A DNA stretch of 64,000 nt from Methyloversatilis universalis (GTDB taxonomy: Bacteria; Pseudomonadota; Gammaproteobacteria; Methylococcales; Methylococcaceae): contig DYIL01000012.1 in NCBI GenBank assembly GCA_020723665.1, positions 1 to 64,000 of the forward strand, given 5' to 3'. This document shows, in pieces, positions 1 to 8,992 of this stretch; the first letter of the stretch is position 1, and each line of letters opens with the position of its first letter. A program made the position numbers and the translations under genes. The notes under the pieces were generated by a model. The model ran no database searches, was not told where the DNA came from, and was given only the letters and a program-made list of their open reading frames with translations.

Positions 1-250
1 GCGGCGCGTGAATCCGTCCCAGGATCTCGACGAGGAGACCATGAATGCGATCGCCGAAAAAACCGGCGGGCGCTATTTCCGGGCTCGGGACACCAACGAG
101 TTGGAGCACATTTACGAGCTCTTGGACGAACTGGAGCCGGTGGAACGGACCAAGCATTTTTACCGGCCGCGCACCGAGCTCTATCCGTGGCCTCTGGCCG
201 GCGCGCTCGTACTGGCAGGCCTTTTGGGCGTAGTCAAGCTGCGGGAATGA
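1..250 (+). CDS. batA: BatA-type VWA membrane protein, C-terminal end (5' truncated by window edge)
   Basis: The frame is open to the left edge, so only about 82 codons of a longer gene are visible. The segment KTGGRYFRARDTNELEHIY is the typical last helix and strand of the von Willebrand A domain in BatA/BatB aerotolerance proteins. It is followed by a short linker and one hydrophobic C-terminal segment (WPLAGALVLAGLLGVV) that would anchor the protein in the inner membrane. The next genes on the same strand are a BatB/BatC-like fusion and BatD, which supports the BatA assignment; in other bacteria a MoxR ATPase and a DUF58 protein lie further upstream. The molecular role of Bat proteins is not firmly settled; they are linked to oxidative and envelope stress and MoxR-type chaperone activity. 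A generic VWA protein is the alternative. Confidence 0.75.
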   Translation, partial: RRVNPSQDLDEETMNAIAEKTGGRYFRARDTNELEHIYELLDELEPVERTKHFYRPRTELYPWPLAGALVLAGLLGVVKLRE

Positions 251-416
251 CGGCTTCAGCCGCGACAGCCGATGCAGGATGGGCACAACCGGCCGGGAGC
301 CAATTTGGACAGCCATAGGCTGGCACGCAGGGCGAACCCCAGGGACGGGGTGAGCACCGCCGAGCGCGCCCGTTGGAAGCCGGAGATGATTGAACCCAAG
401 GAAGCTCCGATTAAGT

Positions 417-562
417 CCTTCGACAGGCCTGTCCTGAGCCCTTCGACAAGCTCAGGACAGGCTTGTCGAAGGGCTCAGGACGAACGGTAACCTATTGATT
501 CCGTTCGCGGTGAGCTTGTCGAACGCTCTCCTGAGCCTGTCGAAGGGCGTGAACGGAATCAA
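417..562. repeat. Cluster of REP-like palindromes between batA and batB
   Basis: Bases 432-451 are the exact reverse complement of 461-480, a 20-bp perfect stem with a 9-base loop. Just downstream, 495-506 and 551-562 form a second, 12-bp perfect inverted repeat that encloses another copy of the core GAGCCTGTCGAAGGG. The core TGAGC..GTCGAAGGG recurs at about 630, 8905, 20845, 21045, 24210, 26710 and 40940, so this is a dispersed genomic repeat family. It contains no convincing reading frame. The hairpins would fold in any transcript passing from batA to batB and could uncouple or stabilise the two parts of the operon; that is inference. Confidence 0.8.
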
Positions 563-588
563 CTTGTTCAGAGTTTCCCTAAAAACCC

Positions 589-741
589 AAGGAAGCTCTG
601 GATAAGCCCCCTCCCGCTGGGATAAACCTGTCCTGAGCGAAGTCGAAGGGCCGTGCTTCGCACGTTCACGTTCGCTCCCGGCGAACGGGTGCACGGGTAA
701 GCGCCACTTGCGGCTCCCAACAGGGACAGTGCGAAGTGACT
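589..741. repeat. About 150-bp dispersed repeat module, copy 1
   Basis: This stretch, from GGAAGCTCTGGATAAGCC to GACAGTGCGAAGTGACTG, is nearly the same as bases 20802-20953 in the same orientation. A third partial copy of its left part is at 8864-8930. It carries the REP-like core near its left third. The right part (GTGCTTCGCACGTT, then GCTCCCGGCGAACGGGTGC) has two short internal palindromes. No open frame is shared between copies, so it is not a coding fragment. It could be a non-autonomous mobile repeat or a REP-type cluster spread as a unit. Confidence 0.75.
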
Positions 742-747
742 GAACCG

Positions 748-811
748 GCTGAAAATGCTGGGTTTCGTCCCTCAACCCAGCCTACATTTTCGGCTTTTAC
801 GACTCCCTCAG
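748..811. repeat. Short dispersed repeat (CCTACATTTTCGGCTTTT type), copy 1
   Basis: The stretch with CTGAAAATG, GGTTTCG, then CCTACATTTTCGGCTTTT is repeated with small changes at 46891-46950, also in an intergenic region. The remaining bases up to batB at 939 hold nothing else I can assign. Confidence 0.55.
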
Positions 812-938
812 AAGGGCTGGGGCTGAGGACCTGGCGCTTTTCAGGGTGTATCCAACGGCCGGATTTAGGTTGAAACACCTTGAAGGACTTTGTCCATCCT
901 GCAACGACTGAACCGATGACTTACGACGAAGACTGCCC

Positions 939-2801
939 ATGACCGATTTTCACTTCCTGCGCCCCTGGTGGCTGCTGGCGATTTTGCCGCTTGCGGCTCT
1001 GCTTTGGGGGCTTTACCGGCGGCGCCGGAGCGTCGGGGACTGGAAGGACGTCTGCGACGACGCGCTGCTGCCCCATGTAGTCGTCGGCGGGAGCCGCCGC
1101 GCCGGCCGCTGGCCGCTGTTCATCGCCGCGTTGAGCGGCCTAATCGCCATCCTGGCGATGGCGGGACCGGTTTGGGAAAGACTGCCCGCTCCGGCGTTCC
1201 GCAACATCGCCGCCGTGGTCATCGTCCTCGATCTTTCATCGGCCATGGATGCCGCCGATCTCAAGCCGAGCCGCCTGGAACGCGTCCGCTACAAGATCGC
1301 CGACATCCTGAGGGCACGCAAGGACGGCCAAACCGCGCTGCTCGTCTATGCCGGCGACGCATTTACCGTCACACCGCTGACCGACGATGCGGCCACCATC
1401 GCCGCGCAACTCTCCGCCCTTAGCACCGGCTTGATGCCGGTCCCGGGCGAACGCATCGACCTGGGCTTGACGTCCGCCGTCCGACTCCTGAAACAGGCCG
1501 GTTTGAGATCCGGCGACATCCTGCTAATTACTGCCGGCGGCGGCGCGGCCGCGGTCGAGGACGAGGCGCGCCGGGTGAAAGCCGAGGGCTACCGGGTTTC
1601 CGTGCTGGGCGCCGGCACCGAAGAAGGCGCGCCGGTACCTTTGCCCGAGGGCGGATTCTTGAAAGACGAAAACGGCAGTATCGTCGTTCCGCGGCTCGAT
1701 GCCGGCGGACTACGGAGACTGGCCGAGGCCGGAGGGGGCATCTACCGCGAACTCACCACCGACTCCGGCGATCTCGACGCGCTGCTGGGATTTTTCGAAC
1801 GGCATGCCGCCGCCGATACGCCGAGCGAAAAGACCCTGAATGTCGATCAATGGAAGGAACAGGGCGTTTGGCTGCTTTTGGCGCTCCTGCCTCTCGCGGC
1901 CTTATCGTTCCGGCGCGGATGGCTCGCCGGCTCGCTGTTGATGCTCACGATCCCGTTTCCGAACGATGCCCGGGCGCTGGACTGGCAGGCCCTGTGGCAG
2001 ACGCCCGACCAACAGGCTCAACAAGCCTTTAGGAACGAGAATTACGACGAAGCGGCCAAGACATTCAAAAACGCCGAGTGGAAAGCGGCCGCCCAGTACA
2101 AAGCCGGACGCTACGAAGACGCGGCCAAAATCCTCGAGGGAACGAACTCGGTAACCGGCCATTACAACCGCGGCAACGCCCTGGCCCGGCAGGGACGCTA
2201 TCAGGAGGCCATCAAAGCTTACCAGAAAGCTCTGGAGCTCGATCCCGAACACGCGGACGCCCGCTACAACAAAGAACTCGTCGAAAAAGCCCTGGAACGG
2301 CAGCAGAAGCAGTGGGAAGAACAGCAGAACGGCGGTAAGGACTCCGAATCGGAATCCCCGCAATCACAACAGGCTCCGTCGGGCGGCGAAGATGGGCGGG
2401 ACCACGATCGCGAATCGCGCGAGCAAGCGGGCGAGAAAAGCGACTCCCGGCCCAAGGACGCCGACTCCGAGGGCGAAGCGGATGCATCCGATCGCTCGGA
2501 CTCTGCGTCCGGTTCGAAAAGCGAGGCGCAAGGCCGGCCCGATGCGGATGGTGAAGAAACGCTGGAACAGTCCTCCGAGCCGCAGACTCGGGACCGAGCG
2601 GAGGATCGCCGACCGGCAGGCAGCAACGAGCGGGAGATCGCCGCCGCGACGGCGGAAACGCGAACGACCGACGAAAACCGGCAGGCCGAGGAGCAATGGC
2701 TGCGACGCATTCCCGATGATCCGGGCGGCCTTTTGAAACGCAAGTTCTATTATCAATACCGTCAACGGCAACTGACTCAAGGCGCGGAGCCGAAACCATG
2801 A
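939..2801 (+). CDS. batB: BatB/BatC-like fusion: VWA domain plus TPR protein
   Basis: 620 residues. An N-terminal FLRPWWLLAILPLAALLW segment and a second hydrophobic segment near residues 60-80 precede a VWA domain (about 90-300). A further hydrophobic stretch lies around 307-340, then TPR repeats (about 360-450, clearest at HYNRGNALARQGRYQEAIKA), and finally a long acidic, Q/E/S/D-rich low-complexity tail (about 455-590). In many bacteria the VWA (BatB) and TPR (BatC) proteins are separate, so this is a natural fusion. The metal-site motif DxSxS reads D98-L-S100-S-A102, so the third ligand is alanine and metal binding may be weak. The TPR part is likely periplasmic, inferred from topology. 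The stop overlaps the next start (ATGA), suggesting translational coupling to batD. Function in envelope or oxidative stress is inferred from the family. Confidence 0.8.
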   Translation: MTDFHFLRPWWLLAILPLAALLWGLYRRRRSVGDWKDVCDDALLPHVVVGGSRRAGRWPLFIAALSGLIAILAMAGPVWERLPAPAFRNIAAVVIVLDLSSAMDAADLKPSRLERVRYKIADILRARKDGQTALLVYAGDAFTVTPLTDDAATIAAQLSALSTGLMPVPGERIDLGLTSAVRLLKQAGLRSGDILLITAGGGAAAVEDEARRVKAEGYRVSVLGAGTEEGAPVPLPEGGFLKDENGSIVVPRLDAGGLRRLAEAGGGIYRELTTDSGDLDALLGFFERHAAADTPSEKTLNVDQWKEQGVWLLLALLPLAALSFRRGWLAGSLLMLTIPFPNDARALDWQALWQTPDQQAQQAFRNENYDEAAKTFKNAEWKAAAQYKAGRYEDAAKILEGTNSVTGHYNRGNALARQGRYQEAIKAYQKALELDPEHADARYNKELVEKALERQQKQWEEQQNGGKDSESESPQSQQAPSGGEDGRDHDRESREQAGEKSDSRPKDADSEGEADASDRSDSASGSKSEAQGRPDADGEETLEQSSEPQTRDRAEDRRPAGSNEREIAAATAETRTTDENRQAEEQWLRRIPDDPGGLLKRKFYYQYRQRQLTQGAEPKP

Positions 2802-4603
2802 GCGCGTTCATTTACCTACATCATTGTTTTGGCGGGTTTTATCGCTCGGGACCGAGGTTTGGCTCGGATTCCGGTCGGGCCCGTTCCGCCCCGATGCGAT
2901 GGTTCCGGTTGTGGCCCCTTTTCTTTCTGTTTTATACGGGCATCGTCTCGGCCGCGACCATCAGCGTGACCGTCGACCGCGAGCCGGCGCCGCTCAACGA
3001 ATCCTTTACGCTGATCTTCTCGGCGGAAGAAACGCCGGACGCCGATCCCGACTTCACGCCGCTGGAAAAGGACTTCGACATCCTCGGTCAATCGCAAAGC
3101 AGCCAGATTTCCCTCATCAACGGCCGTTTCAGCAAGCGGACGGAATGGCAGGTCACGGTCATGGCGAGGCGGGAAGGCACGCTGACCGTCCCGCCCATCG
3201 CCTTCGGAGCCGACCGATCCAAACCGCTGACACTCCAGGTCGGTGGATCGCCGCCTCCTACCGCGGGCGGCAGCGGCGAAGATCTTTTTCTCGAAGTCGA
3301 GGCCGAGCCCAAGAATCCCTACGTTCAGGCCCAGGTGATCTATACCGTTCGCGTGCTGAGCCGCGTCCACTTCAGCGGCGCCAGTCTCAGCGAACCTTCC
3401 GCCGACCACGCCTTGATCCAAAAGCTCGGCGACGATCGGCGTTACACCACCTACCGCAACGGCCTCCAATTCACGGCGATAGAACGGAAATACGCGGTTT
3501 TCCCGCAGAAAAGCGGGACGCTCCTCTTGGAGCCCTTGACCCTCGAAGCGCGGGCCGCTGCGGGCGGACGATCCGTCTTCAATCAGTTTTTCAGTCATTC
3601 CGCCCGCATTTTGCGCACGCATTCGGATTCGGTAACATTGGACGTCCGGCCGGTTCCGGCGACCTTTTCCGGCAAGCACTGGCTGCCGGCGGAACGCCTG
3701 GAAATCGAGGATTCCTGGTCGCAGAACGAGCCTCGAACCACGGCGGGCGAACCGATCACGCGGACCATCACCGTGCGGGCCGACGGGGCGACGGTAGGAC
3801 TGTTGCCCGAGTTGGAGCCGAAAGCAGCCGGGCAATCTCCGTCGGATATCAAACGCTATCCCGATCAACCGTTGCTGAACGAGCAAAAGCTGGCGAGCGG
3901 TGTTCTCAGCATCCGCCAGGAAAAGATCGCGCTTATCCCTGCACGCTCCGGAAGCTATCGGCTTCCGCCGATCGAAATCCCGTGGTGGAACACAAAGGCC
4001 GATCGCATGGAGATCGCCCGGCTTCCCGAGCGCATCTTGACCGCGCTGCCGGGAGCGCAGACCGAGGAAACGGCCCCTCCTCCGGTCACGACGAGCGACC
4101 CTGTACCGTCGCCGGCCGCGGCGCAAACGCCGATCGCGTCAGTCGAGGCGCCGCGAACTGAGGGCGGGGCGTGGTTTTGGCTGGCCTTGCTGTTCGGGCT
4201 GGGCTGGCTCGGGACCGCGGCGGCTTGGTGGCTCAGTCGTAAACCTAGGAAATTGGAGATTCCTAAGCCGGCGGACGATGCTCGATCCGAGCGCTCCGCG
4301 GTAAATGCCTTGCGCATCGCCTGCCGGAAGAACGACCCCGCTGCGGCGCGTCAAGCGCTCCAGGATTGGGCTAGACTGCGCTGGCCGTCGGCTCGGCCGA
4401 TCGGCCTGGACGAGCTGAAGAGCCGTTGCAGCGGAGAATTGGGGCGCGAAATCGAGCGGCTCAACCGAGCACTTTACCGGCGCCCGGCATCGGACTGGCA
4501 AGGGCAGATGCTCTGGTCGGCTTTTCGGTCTGACCCGATTACCCTGTCCGGCAGAGACAAACCGGTCATAGCCGCGAACTTGGAGCCCCTGTACAAGCTT
4601 TAG
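2798..4603 (+). CDS. batD: BatD-like oxygen tolerance protein
   Basis: 601 residues from the ATG that overlaps the batB stop (ATGA). An SD-like GGAG precedes it. A second in-frame ATG at 2894 starts MRWFRLWPLFFLFYTG, a clear signal peptide ending near VSAA, so the mature reading may begin there and the first 32 codons may be non-coding or poorly used. The body is the all-beta BatD family region (TISVTVDREPAPLNESFTLI near the start). A C-terminal membrane anchor (AWFWLALLFGLGWLGTAAAW, about 457-480) is followed by a cytoplasmic tail of about 110 residues. It closes the Bat operon. BatD proteins are thought to work with the membrane VWA proteins at the periplasmic face; the exact role is unknown. 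Confidence 0.8.
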   Translation: MSAFIYLHHCFGGFYRSGPRFGSDSGRARSAPMRWFRLWPLFFLFYTGIVSAATISVTVDREPAPLNESFTLIFSAEETPDADPDFTPLEKDFDILGQSQSSQISLINGRFSKRTEWQVTVMARREGTLTVPPIAFGADRSKPLTLQVGGSPPPTAGGSGEDLFLEVEAEPKNPYVQAQVIYTVRVLSRVHFSGASLSEPSADHALIQKLGDDRRYTTYRNGLQFTAIERKYAVFPQKSGTLLLEPLTLEARAAAGGRSVFNQFFSHSARILRTHSDSVTLDVRPVPATFSGKHWLPAERLEIEDSWSQNEPRTTAGEPITRTITVRADGATVGLLPELEPKAAGQSPSDIKRYPDQPLLNEQKLASGVLSIRQEKIALIPARSGSYRLPPIEIPWWNTKADRMEIARLPERILTALPGAQTEETAPPPVTTSDPVPSPAAAQTPIASVEAPRTEGGAWFWLALLFGLGWLGTAAAWWLSRKPRKLEIPKPADDARSERSAVNALRIACRKNDPAAARQALQDWARLRWPSARPIGLDELKSRCSGELGREIERLNRALYRRPASDWQGQMLWSAFRSDPITLSGRDKPVIAANLEPLYKL

Positions 4604-4632
4604 GCCTCATTGCAAAGAACACGGCCCGGCGG

Positions 4633-7600
4633 ATGGGCGCAAAGAACGACACGACAAAACCCGACGACGGCGGCCCGAGACCGTCGAAAGCGATTCCCGC
4701 CATGGTAGGCATAGGCGCGTCGGCGGGAGGTTTGGACTCGCTGCTCGATCTTTTTCAAGACATCGAACCCGGCATCGGCTTCGCCTTTCTGATCGCCCAG
4801 CACTGGTCGCCGGATGACAATAGCAAGCTCACGGAAATCCTCGCCAGAAACGTGAGATTGCCGATCGCGGAGGCGCGCGAGGGAATGGCGATAGAGGCGG
4901 ACCACATTTATGTCATTCCGCCGGATGCGGATATCAGCGTGTCCGTCGGCCGCCTGAGACTCGAGCGCCGCCGGGGGCCTTCGTCAGCCCATCTGCCGGC
5001 CGATCACCTGTTCCGCTCCCTGGCTCGCGAGTTGGGGAGAAAAGCCATAGGCATCGTGCTGTCCGGAACCGGAAGCGACGGAGCGAAAGGGCTCAAGGCG
5101 ATCAAGATCGGCGGCGGCCTCGCGTTCGCGCAGGACCCGTCCTCGGCCAGATTCGACGGAATGCCGCGCAGCGCCATCAGCATGGGATGCGTGGACTATG
5201 TTTTGCCGCCCAAAGAGATGGCACGGGAGCTCGCTAACCTCGCTCGACGGGGTGTGACCGCTGCCGGCGACCTGGAAACCGTGGCGATCCGGGAACAGGA
5301 TCTCAAGCAGATATTCCGAGTCGTCCTCGACACTTGCGGGCTCGATTTCAGCCAGTACAAACGCAAGACCCTATTACGGCGGCTCATACGGCGAATGGCG
5401 CTCAACAGAATTCAAAGCCTTTCCGACTATCTTTCCCTGCTTAAGGCCCAGCCCGCCGAAGCCGAGGCGCTGTGCCAGGATTTCTTGATCCGGGTCACCG
5501 CATTCTTTCGAGACCCCGAGACATTTCGCGGATTGACGAGAGAGGTTTTTCCCCGCCTGCTCCAGGGCCGGTCTCCGGCCGATTCTATCCGCGTTTGGGT
5601 GCCCGGCTGCGCGACCGGCGAAGAGGCTTATTCCATCGCCATGGCACTTCTTGAATTCCTGGACGAACAAAAGCTCCGCGTTCCGATCCAGGTTTTCGGC
5701 AGCGACATCAATCCGCAGGCCATCAGCATTGCGCGAGCGGGCCGCTATCCCGAAAACATCGGGTTCCATGTCTCCGAAAAACGGCTCAGACGTTTTTTCA
5801 TTCGAACCGACGGTCATTACCAGGTCATTCCGGCAATCCGGGAAGCGTGCGTCTTCGCCGAACACAACGTGGCGATAGACCCTCCATTTTCCAAACTCGA
5901 TCTGATCAGCTGTTGCAATCTCCTGATTTATCTGGATCCAAAGTTGCAGAGACAAGTCATGTCAACCTTTCATTACGCGCTCAATCCGGGTAAATTTCTC
6001 GCGCTAGGTCCTTCCGAAAACATCGGTCCACAAGGTTCGCATCTTTTCGAACCTTTGAATAAAAATTGGAGCATTTACGTGAGGAAGAACGTTCCCGGAC
6101 GAATGTTGCTGGACTTCGGCGGGAAAGAACAAAGGATCCTGCAGCCCGAAAAGACCCTTACGGAGAACTCCACGCCGCTCCAGAACCCCGGATTGGTCCA
6201 GCGGCAGGCCGACAACATCCTGCTGGCGCGCTACGCGCCCGCCGGAGTGCTGGTCGATGCCGACCTGAACGTCCTCCAATTTCGGGGACATACCGGGCCT
6301 TTTCTCGAGCATCAGCAAGGATCGGCGAGCTTGAATCTCAAGAGCCTGACCCAAACGTATCTCTACATCGAACTGTCGGAGGCGGTGCAGGAAACACGCT
6401 CGACCGGACAGCCCGCCAAACGGGAAAACATTCGCATCAGCAGCGAGGGCAAAGAACGATATGTTCGGTTCGAGGTATTGCCGCTCAACGACGCCGAAGG
6501 CGCCGCCCCATTCTTTCTGATTCTTTTCGAAAACGCGTCGAGCACGCATCCGGTCAATGCTGCGACCGCGTGGCTACGACGCATTTCATCGATTTTGACG
6601 CGACCGGTCGGCCTCCTTTTCAGGCTTTCGTACACCGGCGAACCATTCCAGTTTTCGGAGCTGAGGCGAGAGCTCGAGGCCACGCAGCGCCATTTACAGT
6701 CCGTCATCGAAGCCCACAAAGCCTGCCGGCAGAAACTGAGGTCGCTCGAAGAGGAACTCTTGTCGGCCCACCAGGAATTCCAAAGTACGAACGAAGAGCT
6801 CGAAACCGCCAAGGAGGAACTGCAGTCCGCCAACGAGGAGCTTGCCACGGCGAATGAAGAGCTGAGGGTGCGCAATCACGAGCTGAGCCAGGTCAATCTG
6901 ACCTTGAAGAACGCTCAGGACTTCAACGAGGCGATCCTGGAAACCATGCGCGACGCTTTGGTGGTTCTCGATCGGGATCTTCGGATAAAGCGCGCCAATC
7001 GGGCCTATTTCGAAATGTTCCGCACCAAGCCGGAGGCCATCCAGAACACTTGTCTCTACGATACCGGCAGCGGCCTCTGGGACAGACGGGAGATCAAGGA
7101 GTCGCTCCAGATCGTGGCGAAAAGCGGAAGAATCTTGGAAGACTATGAGGTCATCGAGACCCATCCCGAAATCGGCGAACGTATCCTGAATCTGAACGCC
7201 TATAAACTGCTCGGAGAGGATCATCTGAACGATCTGATCCTCCTGACCATTCAGGACGTCACCGAACGTCGCGGCATCGAGGCGGCCCTAAGACAGCGTA
7301 GCGACATCCTCGATCAGGCGCACGAGGCCATCCTGATGTGGGAACTCGGCGGCACGATCCGGTATTGGAACCGGGGCGCGGAGGAGCTTTACGGCTATAA
7401 GCGCTCCGAGGCGATGGGGCAAGTCAGTCACGACTTGCTGAAAATCGAGCGCGGCATCAGTATTGAGGAGTTCGAGCATATCCTCGCCCGCGACCGGCAA
7501 TGGGTCGGCGAAGTGATCCATACCACACGCACCGGAAAACGCATCATCGTCGACAGCCGCAATACCGTCGTCCTCCAGCGCAACAAACCGGCGCTCGTGC

Positions 7601-8769
7601 TCGAAACCAATCGCGACATCACCGAGCGCAAGGAAATCGAGGAGTCCCTGCGCGAAGCTCACAGGCAAAAAGACGAGTTCCTGGCCATGCTCGCGCACGA
7701 ATTGCGCAACCCTCTCGCGCCGGTCCGCAACGGGCTGCATATCATTCAAACCACCACTCCTGACAAGGTCCCCGTCAAGCAGATCCACGCCATGATGGAC
7801 CGGCAGCTCAACAAGCTCACCCGCATCGTGGACGACTTGCTCGACGTGGCGCGCATCACCCGCGGCCAGATCGAGCTGCGCGAAGAAGTGATCGACCTCG
7901 TGCCGCTGATCGTCCACGTTCTGGAAATCGTCCGATATCAGCTCGACTCGCGCCGCCACAAGCTGGCCCTGGACCTGCCGGGATGTCCGGTTCTCGTCAG
8001 AGCGGACCCGACCCGCATGGAACAGGTCGTCGAGAACCTGGTCGCCAACGCGGCAAAGTACACGCCTCCCGCCGGTAACATCGAGGTCGCTCTCCACAGC
8101 GCAAACAATCAGGCCGTACTGCACGTCCGCGACGACGGCCGAGGCATAGCCCCCGACGTTCTGCCGCACATCTTCGATCTATTCGTGCAAGCGGATCGAG
8201 GGCTGGACCGCATGGAAGGCGGGCTCGGAATCGGGCTTACGCTGGTGCGCCGGCTGGTCGAACTGCACCGCGGCCGGGTCGAAGCCAAGAGCGAAGGACT
8301 CGGCCTCGGCAGCGAATTCCGGGTCTATCTGCCGTTATGGCAGGGAACCGCCGACAACCCGGAGGACGTGACGGCCCTGCAATCCGAATTGGTCTTGGTG
8401 CCGCGCCGGGTCCTGATCGTCGACGACGATCACGACGCCGCCGAGAACACCGCGATCATCGTCAGCGGTTCCGGACACACGGTCGAGGTCGCTTATGACG
8501 GACCCATGGCCCTGAATATCGCGGCAAGCTTCAAGCCCGAAGTGGCCCTGCTGGATATCCGACTGCCCGGCATGGACGGCTACGAACTCGCCAAGCGCTT
8601 GCGGCAACTGCCCGGCATGGAAAAGGTGCTGCTGGTGGCGATCAGCGGCTACGGCACGGAGGACGATCGTCGCGCTTCGGAGGAGGCCGGGCTGGACTAC
8701 CATTTGGTCAAACCCGTCGATCCCGACGCCTTGGCCCGCTTATTGGCGACCGCGGCGGAAATTCCGTAG
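4633..8769 (+). CDS. CheB-CheR-PAS-histidine kinase-receiver hybrid protein
   Basis: 1378 residues. Domains in order: CheB methylesterase (about 24-200; catalytic S30 in GIGASAGG, H57 in AQHWSPDD, D149 in GTGSDGAKG); CheR methyltransferase (about 218-480; WVPGCATGEEAYSIAM); a linker; a coiled coil rich in NEEL/KEEL repeats (about 695-775); two PAS domains (about 780-890 and 895-1005); a HisKA domain with phospho-acceptor H1022 in MLAHELRNPL; an HATPase domain (about 1120-1240; GGLGIGLTLV); and a receiver domain (DDDH at 1264-1267, phospho-acceptor D1308 in LLDIRLPGMDG). All key residues are present, so every module could be active. No membrane segment is seen, so it should be cytoplasmic. It begins 29 bases after batD and has no chemotaxis operon beside it. 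Such fusions occur in many proteobacteria; the signal and target are unknown. Confidence 0.9.
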   Translation: MGAKNDTTKPDDGGPRPSKAIPAMVGIGASAGGLDSLLDLFQDIEPGIGFAFLIAQHWSPDDNSKLTEILARNVRLPIAEAREGMAIEADHIYVIPPDADISVSVGRLRLERRRGPSSAHLPADHLFRSLARELGRKAIGIVLSGTGSDGAKGLKAIKIGGGLAFAQDPSSARFDGMPRSAISMGCVDYVLPPKEMARELANLARRGVTAAGDLETVAIREQDLKQIFRVVLDTCGLDFSQYKRKTLLRRLIRRMALNRIQSLSDYLSLLKAQPAEAEALCQDFLIRVTAFFRDPETFRGLTREVFPRLLQGRSPADSIRVWVPGCATGEEAYSIAMALLEFLDEQKLRVPIQVFGSDINPQAISIARAGRYPENIGFHVSEKRLRRFFIRTDGHYQVIPAIREACVFAEHNVAIDPPFSKLDLISCCNLLIYLDPKLQRQVMSTFHYALNPGKFLALGPSENIGPQGSHLFEPLNKNWSIYVRKNVPGRMLLDFGGKEQRILQPEKTLTENSTPLQNPGLVQRQADNILLARYAPAGVLVDADLNVLQFRGHTGPFLEHQQGSASLNLKSLTQTYLYIELSEAVQETRSTGQPAKRENIRISSEGKERYVRFEVLPLNDAEGAAPFFLILFENASSTHPVNAATAWLRRISSILTRPVGLLFRLSYTGEPFQFSELRRELEATQRHLQSVIEAHKACRQKLRSLEEELLSAHQEFQSTNEELETAKEELQSANEELATANEELRVRNHELSQVNLTLKNAQDFNEAILETMRDALVVLDRDLRIKRANRAYFEMFRTKPEAIQNTCLYDTGSGLWDRREIKESLQIVAKSGRILEDYEVIETHPEIGERILNLNAYKLLGEDHLNDLILLTIQDVTERRGIEAALRQRSDILDQAHEAILMWELGGTIRYWNRGAEELYGYKRSEAMGQVSHDLLKIERGISIEEFEHILARDRQWVGEVIHTTRTGKRIIVDSRNTVVLQRNKPALVLETNRDITERKEIEESLREAHRQKDEFLAMLAHELRNPLAPVRNGLHIIQTTTPDKVPVKQIHAMMDRQLNKLTRIVDDLLDVARITRGQIELREEVIDLVPLIVHVLEIVRYQLDSRRHKLALDLPGCPVLVRADPTRMEQVVENLVANAAKYTPPAGNIEVALHSANNQAVLHVRDDGRGIAPDVLPHIFDLFVQADRGLDRMEGGLGIGLTLVRRLVELHRGRVEAKSEGLGLGSEFRVYLPLWQGTADNPEDVTALQSELVLVPRRVLIVDDDHDAAENTAIIVSGSGHTVEVAYDGPMALNIAASFKPEVALLDIRLPGMDGYELAKRLRQLPGMEKVLLVAISGYGTEDDRRASEEAGLDYHLVKPVDPDALARLLATAAEIP

Positions 8770-8863
8770 AGCGTGTTCGGTCCTTTTTTACAGCGTAGCG
8801 GCTCATGCAATTCGCCTTCCGTGCGCTGCATGGGCGACTGAATTCGTAGCTACGTGCGCTATT

Positions 8864-8990
8864 GAGGAAGCTCTGAATAAGCCCTCTCCCGCTGGGACAA
8901 ACCTGTCCTGAGCCTGGTCGAAGGGCGGTTCGCTTCGCTCACCGCATTCTACTTTTCCGGTGCATCGAAGCGGTCAACCGCCGTTTCTAG
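8864..8990. repeat. Chimeric repeat: left part of the 150-bp module plus one end of a MITE-like element
   Basis: Bases 8864-8930 match the left end of the repeats at 589 and 20802. Bases 8904-8990 are the reverse complement, with only a few mismatches, of 26637-26726, and end in the same CCGTTTCTAGG terminus. The two modules share the REP-like core in the middle. The right edge stops two bases before the end of the next gene. Confidence 0.7.
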
Positions 8991-8992
8991 GT

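Noticed and set aside
2816-4126. 436-codon minus-strand frame opposite batD
   Set aside because: It is very rich in arginine, glycine and aspartate as expected for an antisense shadow, and batD is a clear family member with signal peptide and anchor.
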